DNA of 64,000 bases, taken from the NCBI RefSeq assembly GCF_004799405.1, contig NZ_SSMW01000110.1, positions 29,092 through 93,091 of the forward strand. The letters run 5' to 3'. The notes beneath the pieces were generated by a model. It did not search any database and had not been told where the DNA came from. It saw only the letters and a program-made list of their open reading frames with translations. The DNA comes from Bradyrhizobium sp. (GTDB lineage: Bacteria; Pseudomonadota; Alphaproteobacteria; Rhizobiales; Xanthobacteraceae). Position numbers and translations under genes: made by a program. Below are positions 25,554 to 34,434 of this stretch, one piece after another; the first letter of the stretch is position 1; each line of letters begins with the position of its first letter.

Positions 25554-26021
25554 ATGAAACATGGATTGTGGAGGAAGTGGACTGTCGATAAGCCGGCGGC
25601 TTTCGGCGATTGGCTTTGGGATGTTTTCGTCGTGCAGCTTGCGGCGGCTTTGGACCGAGTGACACTGAGGGAAGTCATCGCCTTCATCCCCGTAGTGATT
25701 CTTGTCTTTGCTTACTTGCACAGGATACCTATCCCTCCCGAGCTGATGCTGGTGGGCGATTTGCTGGCCTACATTGACGTTTTTGCGATGGTATTCCTGC
25801 TCAGCATGATCGGACGGGTGGGAGTGGTACTGTACGTTTTGAAAAGGACGGTCGAGTTGGCAATCAGTTGCGTCAGCGGCGCTCTGACCAGCCTGCGGCG
25901 TTTGGATTTCCGTCATCGCCGCGCGAATAGCGAGAGTCGCAGAAAGCGAGGTTCCAGCCAGGCAAAGGAAAGCGACGGCGACTACGTGCCTGTCGGGGCG
26001 TTCGGCTTATCGCCTGCATGA
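25554..26021 (+). CDS. Uncharacterised membrane protein
   Basis: 155 residues from ATG 25554 (MKHGLWRKWTVDKPAAFGDWLWD); the frame is open to an earlier ATG-like start at 25491, so the start is uncertain. Two or three hydrophobic segments lie at about 45-62, 75-100 and 105-120. The C-terminus is strongly basic then acidic (RRLDFRHRRANSESRRKRG). No homologous family is recognised. It is probably an inner-membrane protein with a cytoplasmic basic tail. It is separated by 218 bp from the carbamoyltransferase gene. Confidence 0.55.
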   Translation: MKHGLWRKWTVDKPAAFGDWLWDVFVVQLAAALDRVTLREVIAFIPVVILVFAYLHRIPIPPELMLVGDLLAYIDVFAMVFLLSMIGRVGVVLYVLKRTVELAISCVSGALTSLRRLDFRHRRANSESRRKRGSSQAKESDGDYVPVGAFGLSPA

Positions 26022-26239
26022 TTGCACGCCCTCTCGCCCGGACTGACGGCGGCTCCCGGCGTCTTCCGGATGTCGAGCTTGGACACTAGACCGCGACATG
26101 ATGATCCCTGGGGACTGGCGCCGGCGGCAGTTATCGTCGCGGTGCAAATGTCCGTTACTGGCAGCGCGGACATGGCGATCAAGGAGAGCCATGACGATGG
26201 TCGCAGGGCGGAAGGAATGATGCGAGCAAAGGAGGACGC

Positions 26240-27919
26240 GTGAACATTCTTGGAATCAATTCCGTGTATCACGACTCGGCCGCGGCACTGCTCGTCGACG
26301 GCAAGCTCGTCGTCGCCGTCGAGGAAGAGCGGTTCAATCGCATCAAGTACGGCAAGCTGCCCGATGTCGACAACCCGCATCAATTCCCCGAACAGGCGAT
26401 CCGCTTCTGCCTGAATTATGCCGGGCTCACCGCCCGCGATATCGATCACGTGGCATATTCGTTCGACCCGCAACTGCGCCGAAAGCGATTTCGCCCGCAG
26501 TGGTGGGCGGATCCGCGGTTCGAGGAGGTCTTCCTGCTGCGGCTCGGCCAGGTGCGCGGCGTCGCCGACGATGTTCTTGGACGCCGGCTTGGGCAACGAT
26601 TTCATTTCGTCCCCCACCATCTGGCCCATGCCGCCTCGGCCTATTTCCCGTCAGGCTTCGATGGCGCGGCCATCCTCGTCATCGATGGCATCGGCGAGGC
26701 CGCCGGCACGACGCTGTGGAAGGGAATCGAGGGGCGCATCGAGCCGGTCGAGACATTCGACTATCCACATTCGCTTGGCTTTGTATGGGAGATCGTCTGC
26801 AACTATATCGGCTTTTCGACCTACGACGCCTCGAAGGTCATGGGCCTCGCCGCCTACGGCAATCCCGAGGTCTTCCATCGCGCATTCCAGTCGATCGTGC
26901 AGGTCGGCAAGGATAAATATGCCGTGGACCCGGAGGCGATCGGCTTTCAATCGGCCAAGTCGAGCCGGATAGAGAGCTTGCTCGGTCCGCCTTGGGAGCC
27001 GGGTACGGGAATGCTGCCGCGACATGCCGATATCGCGGCGGCCCTCCAGGAGGCCACCAATGCGGCGGTGCTGGCGATGGTCCGGCGCCTCAAGCGCAAG
27101 GTGCCGCTCGACAAACTGTGCTTTGCCGGCGGCGTCGCGCTCAATTGCGTGACCAATGACCTGATCCGGAAATCCGGCGATTTTTCCGATGTGTTCATAC
27201 CCACCGCGCCGCACGATGCAGGCACCGCTGTTGGAGCCGCCTTTGCCGTGCATTGCGCCAAGCAGAAATCCCGCCCCGGGCGCGGCAGCTCCACGCCCTA
27301 TCTGGGTCCCGCGTTCAACCGGCGCGAAATCCTGGCGGCGGTCGAGTCGGCCGGTCTGAAGCCCCGGCGCAGCAAGTCCCCGGCGCGCGACGCCGCCGAC
27401 ATGGTGGCGGACGGCAAGATCGTCGCCTGGTTTCAGGGGCGCATGGAGTTCGGGCCGCGCGCGCTGGGCAACCGGTCGCTGCTCGCCGATCCGCGCCGCC
27501 CGGACATGCGCAACATCCTCAATCAAATGGTCAAGCACCGCGAGGACTTCCGCCCCTTCGCACCGAGCGTGCTGGCCGAACACGCCGACGAATGGTTCGA
27601 GGTCGGCGCCCACACCAGGAGTCACGAATTCATGCTGTTTGCATGTCCGGTCAGGCCCGAGCAGCGCAATCGCATCCCCGCCGTCCTGCACCGCGACGGC
27701 AGCGCCCGGGTGCAGCTGGTGCGGCGCGAATCAAATCCGCGCTTTCACGAGCTGATATCCTGCTTCTTTGCGCGAACCGGCGTGCCGCTCGTCATCAACA
27801 CGTCCTTCAACGACAGCGAGCCGATCGTGTGCACACCGACCGACGCGATCGTCACGTTCCGCAAGTCGGGCATCGATGCGCTGTTCATGGACGATGTCTG
27901 TCTGACCGCGCGGAAATGA
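26240..27919 (+). CDS. NodU/CmcH-family carbamoyltransferase
   Basis: 559 residues, close to NodU length. These enzymes form carbamoyl-adenylate from carbamoyl phosphate and ATP and transfer the carbamoyl group to a hydroxyl of a sugar or natural product. The N-terminal Kae1-like ATP domain begins MNILGINSVYHDSAAALL with the metal-binding HHLAHAASAY, and DYPHSLGFVWE follows. The C-terminal part has FQGRMEFGPRALGNRSLLADPR, the carbamoyl-phosphate region, and ends NTSFNDSEPIVCTP. It starts at GTG 26240. No nod genes are nearby, so the acceptor is probably a surface glycan or a metabolite rather than a Nod factor. A methyltransferase-like gene follows 52 bp later. Confidence 0.92.
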   Translation: MNILGINSVYHDSAAALLVDGKLVVAVEEERFNRIKYGKLPDVDNPHQFPEQAIRFCLNYAGLTARDIDHVAYSFDPQLRRKRFRPQWWADPRFEEVFLLRLGQVRGVADDVLGRRLGQRFHFVPHHLAHAASAYFPSGFDGAAILVIDGIGEAAGTTLWKGIEGRIEPVETFDYPHSLGFVWEIVCNYIGFSTYDASKVMGLAAYGNPEVFHRAFQSIVQVGKDKYAVDPEAIGFQSAKSSRIESLLGPPWEPGTGMLPRHADIAAALQEATNAAVLAMVRRLKRKVPLDKLCFAGGVALNCVTNDLIRKSGDFSDVFIPTAPHDAGTAVGAAFAVHCAKQKSRPGRGSSTPYLGPAFNRREILAAVESAGLKPRRSKSPARDAADMVADGKIVAWFQGRMEFGPRALGNRSLLADPRRPDMRNILNQMVKHREDFRPFAPSVLAEHADEWFEVGAHTRSHEFMLFACPVRPEQRNRIPAVLHRDGSARVQLVRRESNPRFHELISCFFARTGVPLVINTSFNDSEPIVCTPTDAIVTFRKSGIDALFMDDVCLTARK

Positions 27920-27971
27920 ATCCGCGGTCTCGATGTTGCTCCCGGGGAAGTTGCAGGTGTAGCTTCAGGGC

Positions 27972-28568
27972 ATGGCGGAAATCGTTCTTTTTGGCGAAAC
28001 GCGGCCGGACGATTGTTACGGGTCCGACTATCTTTCCGAATTGCGACGCATCCTGCTGAGATACGTCAAGCCACGAACGCGGGCCTATCTGGAATGGGGC
28101 GTCGGCCTCAGCACGATGGCAATCCTGCAGTGGCGAAAAGAATTGTCGCTCGACCGTTTCTTTTCCCTCGACGACAACAAGCCCTACATGGCCGAGTTGT
28201 TGCCGCAGCTTCCGGACTGGAGCGGCTTCCGGCCTTTCACCATCGATTTGCGCGGAACCGCCGAAAGTGACCGCGACGCGGGTTTGAACTACTCGACGCT
28301 TCCGCTCAGTTTCGGAACGAAATTCGATTTCATCTTCATCGACGGCCGGCGAAGAATGGAATGTGCGTTCGTGGCGTCCTTGCTGTGCCACCGACACACC
28401 ATCGTGGTGCTGCACGATTACCGCCGCACCCGCTATCAGCCGATACTGACCCTTTTCAAGATCGTGGAAGACGGTCCCCAATTTCGCGTGATGCGGCTGC
28501 GAAACAATCTGCTGATCCCGAACCGGCTTCGCAATCTTCCGCGGAGATTGATGGATCCCGCTGCCTGA
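27972..28568 (+). CDS. Class I SAM-methyltransferase-like protein
   Basis: 198 residues. A Rossmann-type start with YLEWGVGLSTMAIL (motif I, E-x-G-x-G) at about 37-50, then FFSLDDNKPYM (motif II acidic strand) and FDFIFIDGRRRMECAFVA (about 116-133) with an Asp at the position typical of Methyltransf_24-like enzymes. It ends after a LHDYRRTRYQP segment. It is likely SAM-dependent, though the family is broad and some members are not active methyltransferases. It is codirectional with, and 52 bp after, the carbamoyltransferase, so the two may decorate the same glycan or metabolite. Confidence 0.75.
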   Translation: MAEIVLFGETRPDDCYGSDYLSELRRILLRYVKPRTRAYLEWGVGLSTMAILQWRKELSLDRFFSLDDNKPYMAELLPQLPDWSGFRPFTIDLRGTAESDRDAGLNYSTLPLSFGTKFDFIFIDGRRRMECAFVASLLCHRHTIVVLHDYRRTRYQPILTLFKIVEDGPQFRVMRLRNNLLIPNRLRNLPRRLMDPAA

Positions 28569-28647
28569 TGTCGGACGCCTGGCGCGGCGGCCTTCGCTTC
28601 GACTCACGGGATATTCACAGGACGGATGCAGGAAAGGCCGGTTTTAT

Positions 28648-28724
28648 TGGTACAGTTGGGTGGGCTCGAACCACCGACCTCCTGTTCCACAGACAGGCGC
28701 TCTAACCAACTGAGCTACAACTGC
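28648..28724 (-). tRNA. tRNA-His (GTG)
   Basis: 77-nt cloverleaf including an encoded CCA end. Acceptor GCAGTTG pairs with CAACTGT (G1-U72 wobble), the D arm is GCTC/GAGC, the anticodon stem CCTGT/ACAGG has loop CTGTGGA (anticodon GTG), the T arm is GGTGG/CCACC with TTCGAGC, and the discriminator is A73. There is no G at -1 and no C73. This is the altered tRNA-His acceptor identity known from alphaproteobacteria that carry an unusual HisRS. It lies between a phasin gene and the methyltransferase-like gene. Confidence 0.97.
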
Positions 28725-28835
28725 ATCCTTGTCGGCCCCGAAAAAGGGTCGCCGATCGGGGCGGAAACTAGGTGCAACGCCTGTCTTTGGCAAGGCCGGG
28801 AAACGTCCCTGCGAATGCAATGACAACGCGCAAAC

Positions 28836-28864
28836 AAAAGCCCGGGCTGACCGCCCGGGCTTTT
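28836..28864 (-). terminator. Terminator of the phasin gene
   Basis: 12-bp stem AAAAGCCCGGGC (28836-28847) and GCCCGGGCTTTT (28853-28864), loop TGACC, with T-rich flanks on both strands. It sits 22 bases past the phasin stop on the minus strand and could work in both directions. Confidence 0.85.
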
Positions 28865-28885
28865 TTGAACGGGAACGGTGCGCGA

Positions 28886-29320
28886 TCAGGCGGCGGGCTT
28901 GAACAACTTCGACGCGTTGGCCTTGATCGGCTCGACCGTCTCGGTCGCGACCTTCTGGCTCAGTTCGGCGAGTTCCTTGGTGTTGGCGGTGAACGCCTCG
29001 AACTGCTTCTTGGCATGCGAGCTCCACAGCTCGATTGCTTCCGAGGGCGATTTCACGCCGATCAGCGCCTGCGCGAAGTCGAGAGTAGCAGTGGTGTTGG
29101 ATTTCATGAATTCCATCAGCTTGGCGGAGAATTCGCTGGCGCCCTTGCTGGCGCTGGAGAACACCGCTTCGATGGTGCCGTTATGGGTCTCGGCGACGTC
29201 CTTGAACTTGGCGTAGTTGTCGCGGGCCTGCGAAACGCCCTTCTCGGCGAACGCGCGCATCTGTTCGGGGACTTCAAACGGGATGACGGAAGCGGAGAAC
29301 GGATCGTTGGGATTTGCCAT
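28886..29320 (-). CDS. phaP: Phasin family protein (copy 1)
   Basis: 144 residues, mostly amphipathic helix. Phasins coat polyhydroxybutyrate granules and control their number and size. Typical segments are MRAFAEKGVSQARDNYAKFK, a central SASKGASEFSAKLMEFMKSNT, and ATLDFAQALIGVKSPSEAIELWSSHAKKQFEAF. A short terminal Ala/Lys tail matches other rhizobial phasins. It is followed by a strong terminator. A second, shorter phasin gene lies 295 bp upstream in the same direction; the intervening gap has a candidate TGC/GCA-rich repressor site. Confidence 0.93.
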   Translation of the reverse strand: MANPNDPFSASVIPFEVPEQMRAFAEKGVSQARDNYAKFKDVAETHNGTIEAVFSSASKGASEFSAKLMEFMKSNTTATLDFAQALIGVKSPSEAIELWSSHAKKQFEAFTANTKELAELSQKVATETVEPIKANASKLFKPAA

Positions 29321-29481
29321 GGCATGCGTCCTTCAATGGGGTGAAACAAAGCTAACCCCTGCGAACGCTCGGCGGCCAAACTTGCCGGGGGCAAAAAGGG
29401 CCGGAGGAAATGTCGACCAGTCACGCAGAGGGAGTGCCCTTCGTCGGGCAACCGAGACGTAATACCCCTATCATGTCAATT

Positions 29482-29494
29482 TTGTGCAATGCAA
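29482..29494. promoter_or_regulatory. Candidate PhaR-like site upstream of phasin
   Basis: TTGTGCAATGCAA contains two TGCA cores one base apart. PhaR-type regulators of polyhydroxybutyrate genes are reported to bind TGC/GCA-rich sites, so this is a plausible operator. It lies 162 bp upstream of the phasin start in a 295-bp gene-free gap; nothing else is recognisable there. Confidence 0.3.
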
Positions 29495-29615
29495 CGAAAT
29501 TTAAGGTGCGATGCCACATTTCTGCCCTGGCGCGCCCCATCTAAGGCAAGGCGAAGCCTTGGGTCCAAGTGGGCCGAAATCCCTCCCCGTTGCAGCTCAA
29601 GGTCTCTGAAACGCC

Positions 29616-29999
29616 TCAGCTTTTCGGCTTGGCCGCATCCATCGCCGCGCGGCTGACGGCCTGGCCCATTTCACTCGCCTGCTCGGCCAGCGACCGCATC
29701 TGGGCCTGAATAAATTCGCTATGGAGCCGCATCACTTCGGTCAGGTCCTTGGCCTTCAGCAACGCCTGGGCAAAATCCAGCGACGACTGCACGTTCTTTT
29801 CGGCATAGGAAATCGCCTTGGCGCCGATGTCCTTGGCGCCGGCGCGCACTGTGGCACCCCGCTCCTCGATCGATCCGGCGGTCTGCTGCGCGCTGGCGAC
29901 GAATTTCTCGAAGGTCTGGCGGGCCTGATCGAGGCTCGCCTCGGCCATCGATCGTATTTCCTTTGGAATCTCGAAACGGTTACGTCCATCCTCAGTCAT
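29616..29999 (-). CDS. Phasin family protein (copy 2)
   Basis: 127 residues from ATG 29999 (MTEDGRNRFEIPKEIRSMAE). Helix-rich, with the phasin core RQTFEKFVASAQQTAGSIEE, then SSLDFAQALLKAKDLTEVMRLHSEFIQAQMR. The ASLDQARQTFEKF/SLDFAQ(A)LL pattern is shared with copy 1, so they are paralogues. The frame is open 36 codons further upstream, but that segment is not phasin-like. It probably binds polyhydroxybutyrate granules or stabilises the granule surface. It is divergent from the large histidine kinase gene with a 286-bp gap that holds no recognised element. Confidence 0.88.
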   Translation of the reverse strand: MTEDGRNRFEIPKEIRSMAEASLDQARQTFEKFVASAQQTAGSIEERGATVRAGAKDIGAKAISYAEKNVQSSLDFAQALLKAKDLTEVMRLHSEFIQAQMRSLAEQASEMGQAVSRAAMDAAKPKS

Positions 30000-30285
30000 G
30001 GTCCCACTCCTGTTTAAGTTGGCGGCGCCCCCCATCGGTTCCCCATCGTGACCGATGGATCGGCTTTTGCAACGGTCCAACTGAAACAACTCAACGCGAT
30101 GACCCAAACCAGGGTTCAGACGGGTTAAGGTTATCGCCGCATTGAAGGTTTCCGCGACCGGCAGGCCGTGGACCTGAACTCCCGCGCGGGCGATACTAAC
30201 GGTTCGTTAAGGCTGTTGCCGCCTGGCCGTCGCGTTGCGGCGCCCTTGATGCGCGCGGCCAAACCCATTGGTCACGTCATCCACC

Positions 30286-33200
30286 ATGAATCATGCGGAA
30301 TTCCAGTTGCAGGGCGTCAGCGATCCGCGACTGGCGGTGCACGCGACGAGTGCCTTGCCGGCATGGCTGTGGTCGAGCGACGGCACGCGGATTCTGTGGG
30401 CCAACCCGGTCGGCGCCGGGCTGTTCGGCGCCGCCAATGGCGCTGCACTGGCCGAGCAGACCTTCGGACCGGCCGATCAACATCGGCGACAGGTGGCGCA
30501 ACTCGCAGGCCGGCTGCCGTCAAGCGGCGCGATCCGGCTGGAGCGAATGCGCGGCTTTGGCGCGACCCTCGGCACCCTCGTCACCTGCGGCTGCGCGCGG
30601 CTGGATTTTGCCGATGGCAGCCACGGCATCCTGGTGGCGGCCGCCGAAGCCGCCGGGCGCGCGATGCCGCTGGCTGAGCGGCTGCAACGGCTGGTCGAAG
30701 GGATCGATGGGCCGGTTGCGGCCTTTGCGCGCGACGGCCAGTTGGTCGGCGCCAGCGACGCCGCGCGATCGCTGCCCGGTTTTGCCAACCTTGCCGAAGC
30801 AGGCCTTGGCGAGGCAGGCCTTGGCGAGGCGCGCAGCGACGCGCTGAAGCAGGGCCGCGCCGAGACCCCGATCGGCATCGGTCACATGGTGCTGCAGCGT
30901 GTCGGCCGCGGCGCGGATGTCGGCCTCGTGGCGCTGTTTGCGCCGGGCGCAACCTCAGCCGGACATCTCCGGCATATCGCACCGCCATTGCCGGTGGCCG
31001 CAGCGGTCGAACCGGTAGAGCCGCCGACCGCGACGATCCCCGATTACGAACAGCCCGCCACGACCGGCGAAGCCCCGGCCGAATTCGCGTTGATCGACGA
31101 ATTCGCGGAATCACAGGTTGCGGCAGCCGTCGAACCCGTTGCCGAAGCCAGCGCCCCCGACCAGCCGCATGAACCCTCGCCCTATGTCGAAGCGGTCGCC
31201 GATGAACCGGCCGCCGAGCCCGCCCCGCGCCGGCAGCCGCTGCGCTTCACATGGCAGATGGATGCCGAGGGCCGCTTCTCGCTCGGCTCCGACGAATTCA
31301 GCCACCTGATCGGCGAACGCACCGCCGCAGGCTTTGGCCGGTTGTGGAGCGACATCGCCGAAGCATTCGGCCTCGATCCCGATGGCCGCGTCGTCAAGGC
31401 GATCGCCACGCGGGAGACCTGGAGCGGCATCATCTTGAACTGGCCCGTCGACGGCGGCGCCCGGTTGCCGGTGGAATTGTCCGGGTTGCCGGTGTTCGAT
31501 CGCGCGCGCCATTTCAGCGGCTATCGCGGCTTCGGCGTTTGCCGCGATCTCGACGCGCTGACGCGGCTTGAAGCAGCGCGCCGCGATGAATCCCTCCTGG
31601 CCGGCACGCCTGCCACAGACCGGCCAGCCGAAACCCAAACTCCTGCCTCGATTGCTTCCGAGACTTCACAACAAACCGATGTGGAAACGCCCGTGGAAAC
31701 CCCCAACGAAATGCTGAACGTCCTGCCGTTTCGACCGATCGGCGAACCGAAATCGCCGGTCCTGACGCCGGTTGAAAACAGCGCCTTCAACGAACTCGCC
31801 CGGCAATTGTCGGCGCGGCTCGACACCGACGACGGCGCGCCCGCCACGCCTGAAACAGCCGCGGCTCCCGAAGCTGTCGTTGGTCCGCCGGCCACGGCCG
31901 ACATGACCGAACCCGTGAGCGAACAACCGGAATGGCTGGCGCCCCCGGAGCCGCCGGCGCGCGGCGAAACCGGGCGCGACAAGATGCTGCTCGATCTTGT
32001 TCCCGTCGGCGTGCTGATCTACCGGCTCGACCGGCTGCTCTACGCCAACCGCGCCTTTCTCGACCGCATGGGGTATCAGACCCTGTATGCGCTGGAAGAA
32101 GCCGGCGGCCTCGACGCTCTCTATGTCGAACCCGGCGTATCGAGCGCCAGCAGCACTTCGACTACCGGCACGCCGGTGACGATCTCTGCGAGCCAATCCC
32201 CGTCGCAACACGCGCCGTCGTCGGCGACCGAAGCGCATCTGTTCACGATTTCATGGGACCAGGATTCGGCACTGGCGCTGATTTTCTCGGGCGCCCAAAC
32301 CGGCAGCGTCGCCGCCGCCCTCACCGGCACGGCTCCCGTCGCAGCGCCCCCGGAAGCCGGTCACGCCGCTGCCGAGGAACTCGGCGCCATCCTCGACACC
32401 ACGGCCGAAGGCGTCATGATGTTCGACGCCGAGGGCAACATCAATTCGTGCAATCGCAGCGCCGAGGCGCTGTTCGGCTATGACGGTCCCGAGCTTGTGC
32501 AACGCAATCTCGCCGAGCTGTTCGCGCCGGAAAGCCAGCGCGCGGTCAGGGATTATCTGCAAAGCACCGGGGACGCCGCCGCCGCCAGCCTGCTCGATCA
32601 CGGACGCGAGGTGCTGGGCCGCGTCCATGGCGGCGGTCTCATCCCGCTGTCGATGACGATGGGACGGACGCAAGCCGACAGCCCGAATTTCTTCGCGGTG
32701 TTCCGCGACCTGTCGCAAAGCAAAAAGAGCGAGAGCGAGTTGCAGCAGGCGCGGCGGCTGACCGATCGCGCGGCCAGCGCCAAGGCCGACATGCTGGCGC
32801 GGATCAGCCATGAGGTCCGCATGCCGCTCAACGCCATCATCGGCTTTGCCGAGGTGATGATCGGCGAGCGGTTCGGCAAGCTCGGCAACGAGCGTTACGT
32901 CGAATACATGAAGGACATCCGCGCATCCGGCGAGCGCGTGATCGCCATCGTCAACGACCTGCTCGACCTGTCGCGGATCGAGACCGGCAAGCTCGACCTC
33001 ACCTTCGCCAACCAGAACCTCAATGACCTGGTCGAGCAATGCGTCGCCGTGATGCAGCCGCAGGCCAATCGCGAACGCATCATCATCCGCACCTCGCTGG
33101 CGCATATGCTGCCGCCGGTGGTCGCCGACGTCCGCGCCCTGCGCCAGATCATCCTGAACCTGATCGGCAGCTCGATTCATCTCGCCAATGCCGGCGGCCA

Positions 33201-33474
33201 GGTCATCGTCTCCACCGCGCTGTCGGATTTCGGCGAAGTGGTGTTGCGAGTCCGCGATACCGGCCACGGGCTCAACGACGACGAGGTCGCCGCCGCGCTG
33301 GAGCCGTTCCGCACCCCGGCGCCGTCGGACCAGGCCTCCGACGGTTCCGGCGTCAGCCTGTCGCTGACCAAGGCGCTGGTCGAAGCCAACCGCGCCAAAT
33401 TCGCGATCAAGACCGGCGCGCATTCCGGCACGCTGGTCGAGGTGGTGTTCACCCATGCGATCGCCAACGCCTGA
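30286..33474 (+). CDS. PdhS-like multi-PAS histidine kinase with degenerate ATPase domain
   Basis: 1,062 residues. The N-terminal half holds PAS-like domains joined by Pro/Ala/Glu-rich linkers (about 230-330 and 440-560). A further PAS near 700-800 precedes the dimerisation domain with phosphoacceptor His842 (ARISHEVRMPLNAIIGFAE). The sequence after the His (ERFGKLGNERYVEYMKDIRASGERV) is characteristic of the PdhS/PleC/DivJ group that acts on DivK in cell-cycle control. The C-terminal ATPase domain is present, but the N-box reads NLIGSSIHL where Asn is expected (residue 962), and G2 is GSGVSLSL. I chose ATG 30286 over an upstream GTG. Cytoplasmic or membrane-associated; there is no clear membrane helix. 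Confidence 0.9.
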   Translation: MNHAEFQLQGVSDPRLAVHATSALPAWLWSSDGTRILWANPVGAGLFGAANGAALAEQTFGPADQHRRQVAQLAGRLPSSGAIRLERMRGFGATLGTLVTCGCARLDFADGSHGILVAAAEAAGRAMPLAERLQRLVEGIDGPVAAFARDGQLVGASDAARSLPGFANLAEAGLGEAGLGEARSDALKQGRAETPIGIGHMVLQRVGRGADVGLVALFAPGATSAGHLRHIAPPLPVAAAVEPVEPPTATIPDYEQPATTGEAPAEFALIDEFAESQVAAAVEPVAEASAPDQPHEPSPYVEAVADEPAAEPAPRRQPLRFTWQMDAEGRFSLGSDEFSHLIGERTAAGFGRLWSDIAEAFGLDPDGRVVKAIATRETWSGIILNWPVDGGARLPVELSGLPVFDRARHFSGYRGFGVCRDLDALTRLEAARRDESLLAGTPATDRPAETQTPASIASETSQQTDVETPVETPNEMLNVLPFRPIGEPKSPVLTPVENSAFNELARQLSARLDTDDGAPATPETAAAPEAVVGPPATADMTEPVSEQPEWLAPPEPPARGETGRDKMLLDLVPVGVLIYRLDRLLYANRAFLDRMGYQTLYALEEAGGLDALYVEPGVSSASSTSTTGTPVTISASQSPSQHAPSSATEAHLFTISWDQDSALALIFSGAQTGSVAAALTGTAPVAAPPEAGHAAAEELGAILDTTAEGVMMFDAEGNINSCNRSAEALFGYDGPELVQRNLAELFAPESQRAVRDYLQSTGDAAAASLLDHGREVLGRVHGGGLIPLSMTMGRTQADSPNFFAVFRDLSQSKKSESELQQARRLTDRAASAKADMLARISHEVRMPLNAIIGFAEVMIGERFGKLGNERYVEYMKDIRASGERVIAIVNDLLDLSRIETGKLDLTFANQNLNDLVEQCVAVMQPQANRERIIIRTSLAHMLPPVVADVRALRQIILNLIGSSIHLANAGGQVIVSTALSDFGEVVLRVRDTGHGLNDDEVAAALEPFRTPAPSDQASDGSGVSLSLTKALVEANRAKFAIKTGAHSGTLVEVVFTHAIANA

Positions 33475-33606
33475 TTTCGCGCGCCCACCCGCCCGTGCGG
33501 GAATCTGTCGCGCTTGATCGGTCCCATCGGATATGGATATTGCCGCGGCATTGAATACAAGTGCCGAGAGATCGCGCAATTTTGATTCCGAACGGATCTT
33601 TTGAGC

Positions 33607-34434
33607 ATGCGTTGCCTTGTCGTCGCCGACCTGCATTATTCGCTGCCCCAACTGGACTGGCTGCTGAGCGCCGCTCCCAGTTTCGACCTGGTGATCTTCG
33701 CCGGCGACGCGCTCGACATCGGATCCTATGTCGACTTTCGCGCCCAGATCGTCGTCGTGAAAAAGTACCTGTCGCTGCTGTCCGGCGTCACCAGGGTGAT
33801 CCTCTGCTCGGGAAATCACGACCTCGACGAACGCAATGCCGAGGGCGAGAAGATTTCAAGATGGATCGCCGAGGTGCGCCAGCTCGGCATCGCCTGCGAC
33901 GGCGACAGCCTGACGATCGGCGACACGCTGTTCACGGTACTTCCTTGGTGGGATGGGCCTTTGGTCAAGCAGGGACTCGAGCAGCAGCTTCGCGAGACCG
34001 CCCCGAAACGTTTAAAGCGATGGGTCTGGGTGCATCATGCGCCGCCGGCGAATTCGCCCACCAGTTGGGGCGGCAAGCGCTTTTTCGGCGACGTCGATCT
34101 GGCGCAGCGGATCGAGACCTACCAGCCTTCAATGGTGATCTCGGGCCATGTGCATCAATCGCCGTTCATCCCCGATGGATCGTGGTTCGACCGAATCGGA
34201 AACACCTGGGTATTCAATGGCGGCCTTCAGCCCGGGAGGCCGCCGGTCTACATGGTGCTCGACATCGATGCCGGAATGGCATTCTGGCTGCCGATCGGCG
34301 ACGAGCAATATATCGACCTCAACGCGCCGATACAGCGGCCGGCGGCGCCGATGACCGATCCGCCGGCGTGGTTCACATCCTTGGGTCGGATTGCAGATCC
34401 GAACCTGGCGAGACCGTTGTCGGCGGCAGGTTGA
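33607..34434 (+). CDS. Calcineurin-like metallophosphoesterase
   Basis: 275 residues. All metal-ligand blocks are visible: D-x-H as VADLHYS near the N-terminus, GD in VIFAGDALDIG, GNHD in ILCSGNHDLDE, H in VWVHHAPP and GHVH in VISGHVHQSP. This is the general metallophosphoesterase family (nuclease, phosphodiesterase or phosphoprotein phosphatase). The substrate is unknown. I prefer ATG 33607 (MRCLVVADLHYS), with a TTG 2 codons upstream as an alternative. Its last 62 bp overlap the 3' end of the convergent cyclic-nucleotide-binding gene. Confidence 0.92.
   Translation: MRCLVVADLHYSLPQLDWLLSAAPSFDLVIFAGDALDIGSYVDFRAQIVVVKKYLSLLSGVTRVILCSGNHDLDERNAEGEKISRWIAEVRQLGIACDGDSLTIGDTLFTVLPWWDGPLVKQGLEQQLRETAPKRLKRWVWVHHAPPANSPTSWGGKRFFGDVDLAQRIETYQPSMVISGHVHQSPFIPDGSWFDRIGNTWVFNGGLQPGRPPVYMVLDIDAGMAFWLPIGDEQYIDLNAPIQRPAAPMTDPPAWFTSLGRIADPNLARPLSAAG

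Noticed and set aside
26022..26243. 73-codon frame overlapping the carbamoyltransferase start
   Set aside because: Non-ATG start, no conserved sequence, and it ends in a GTGA overlap by chance. It lacks a ribosome-binding site.
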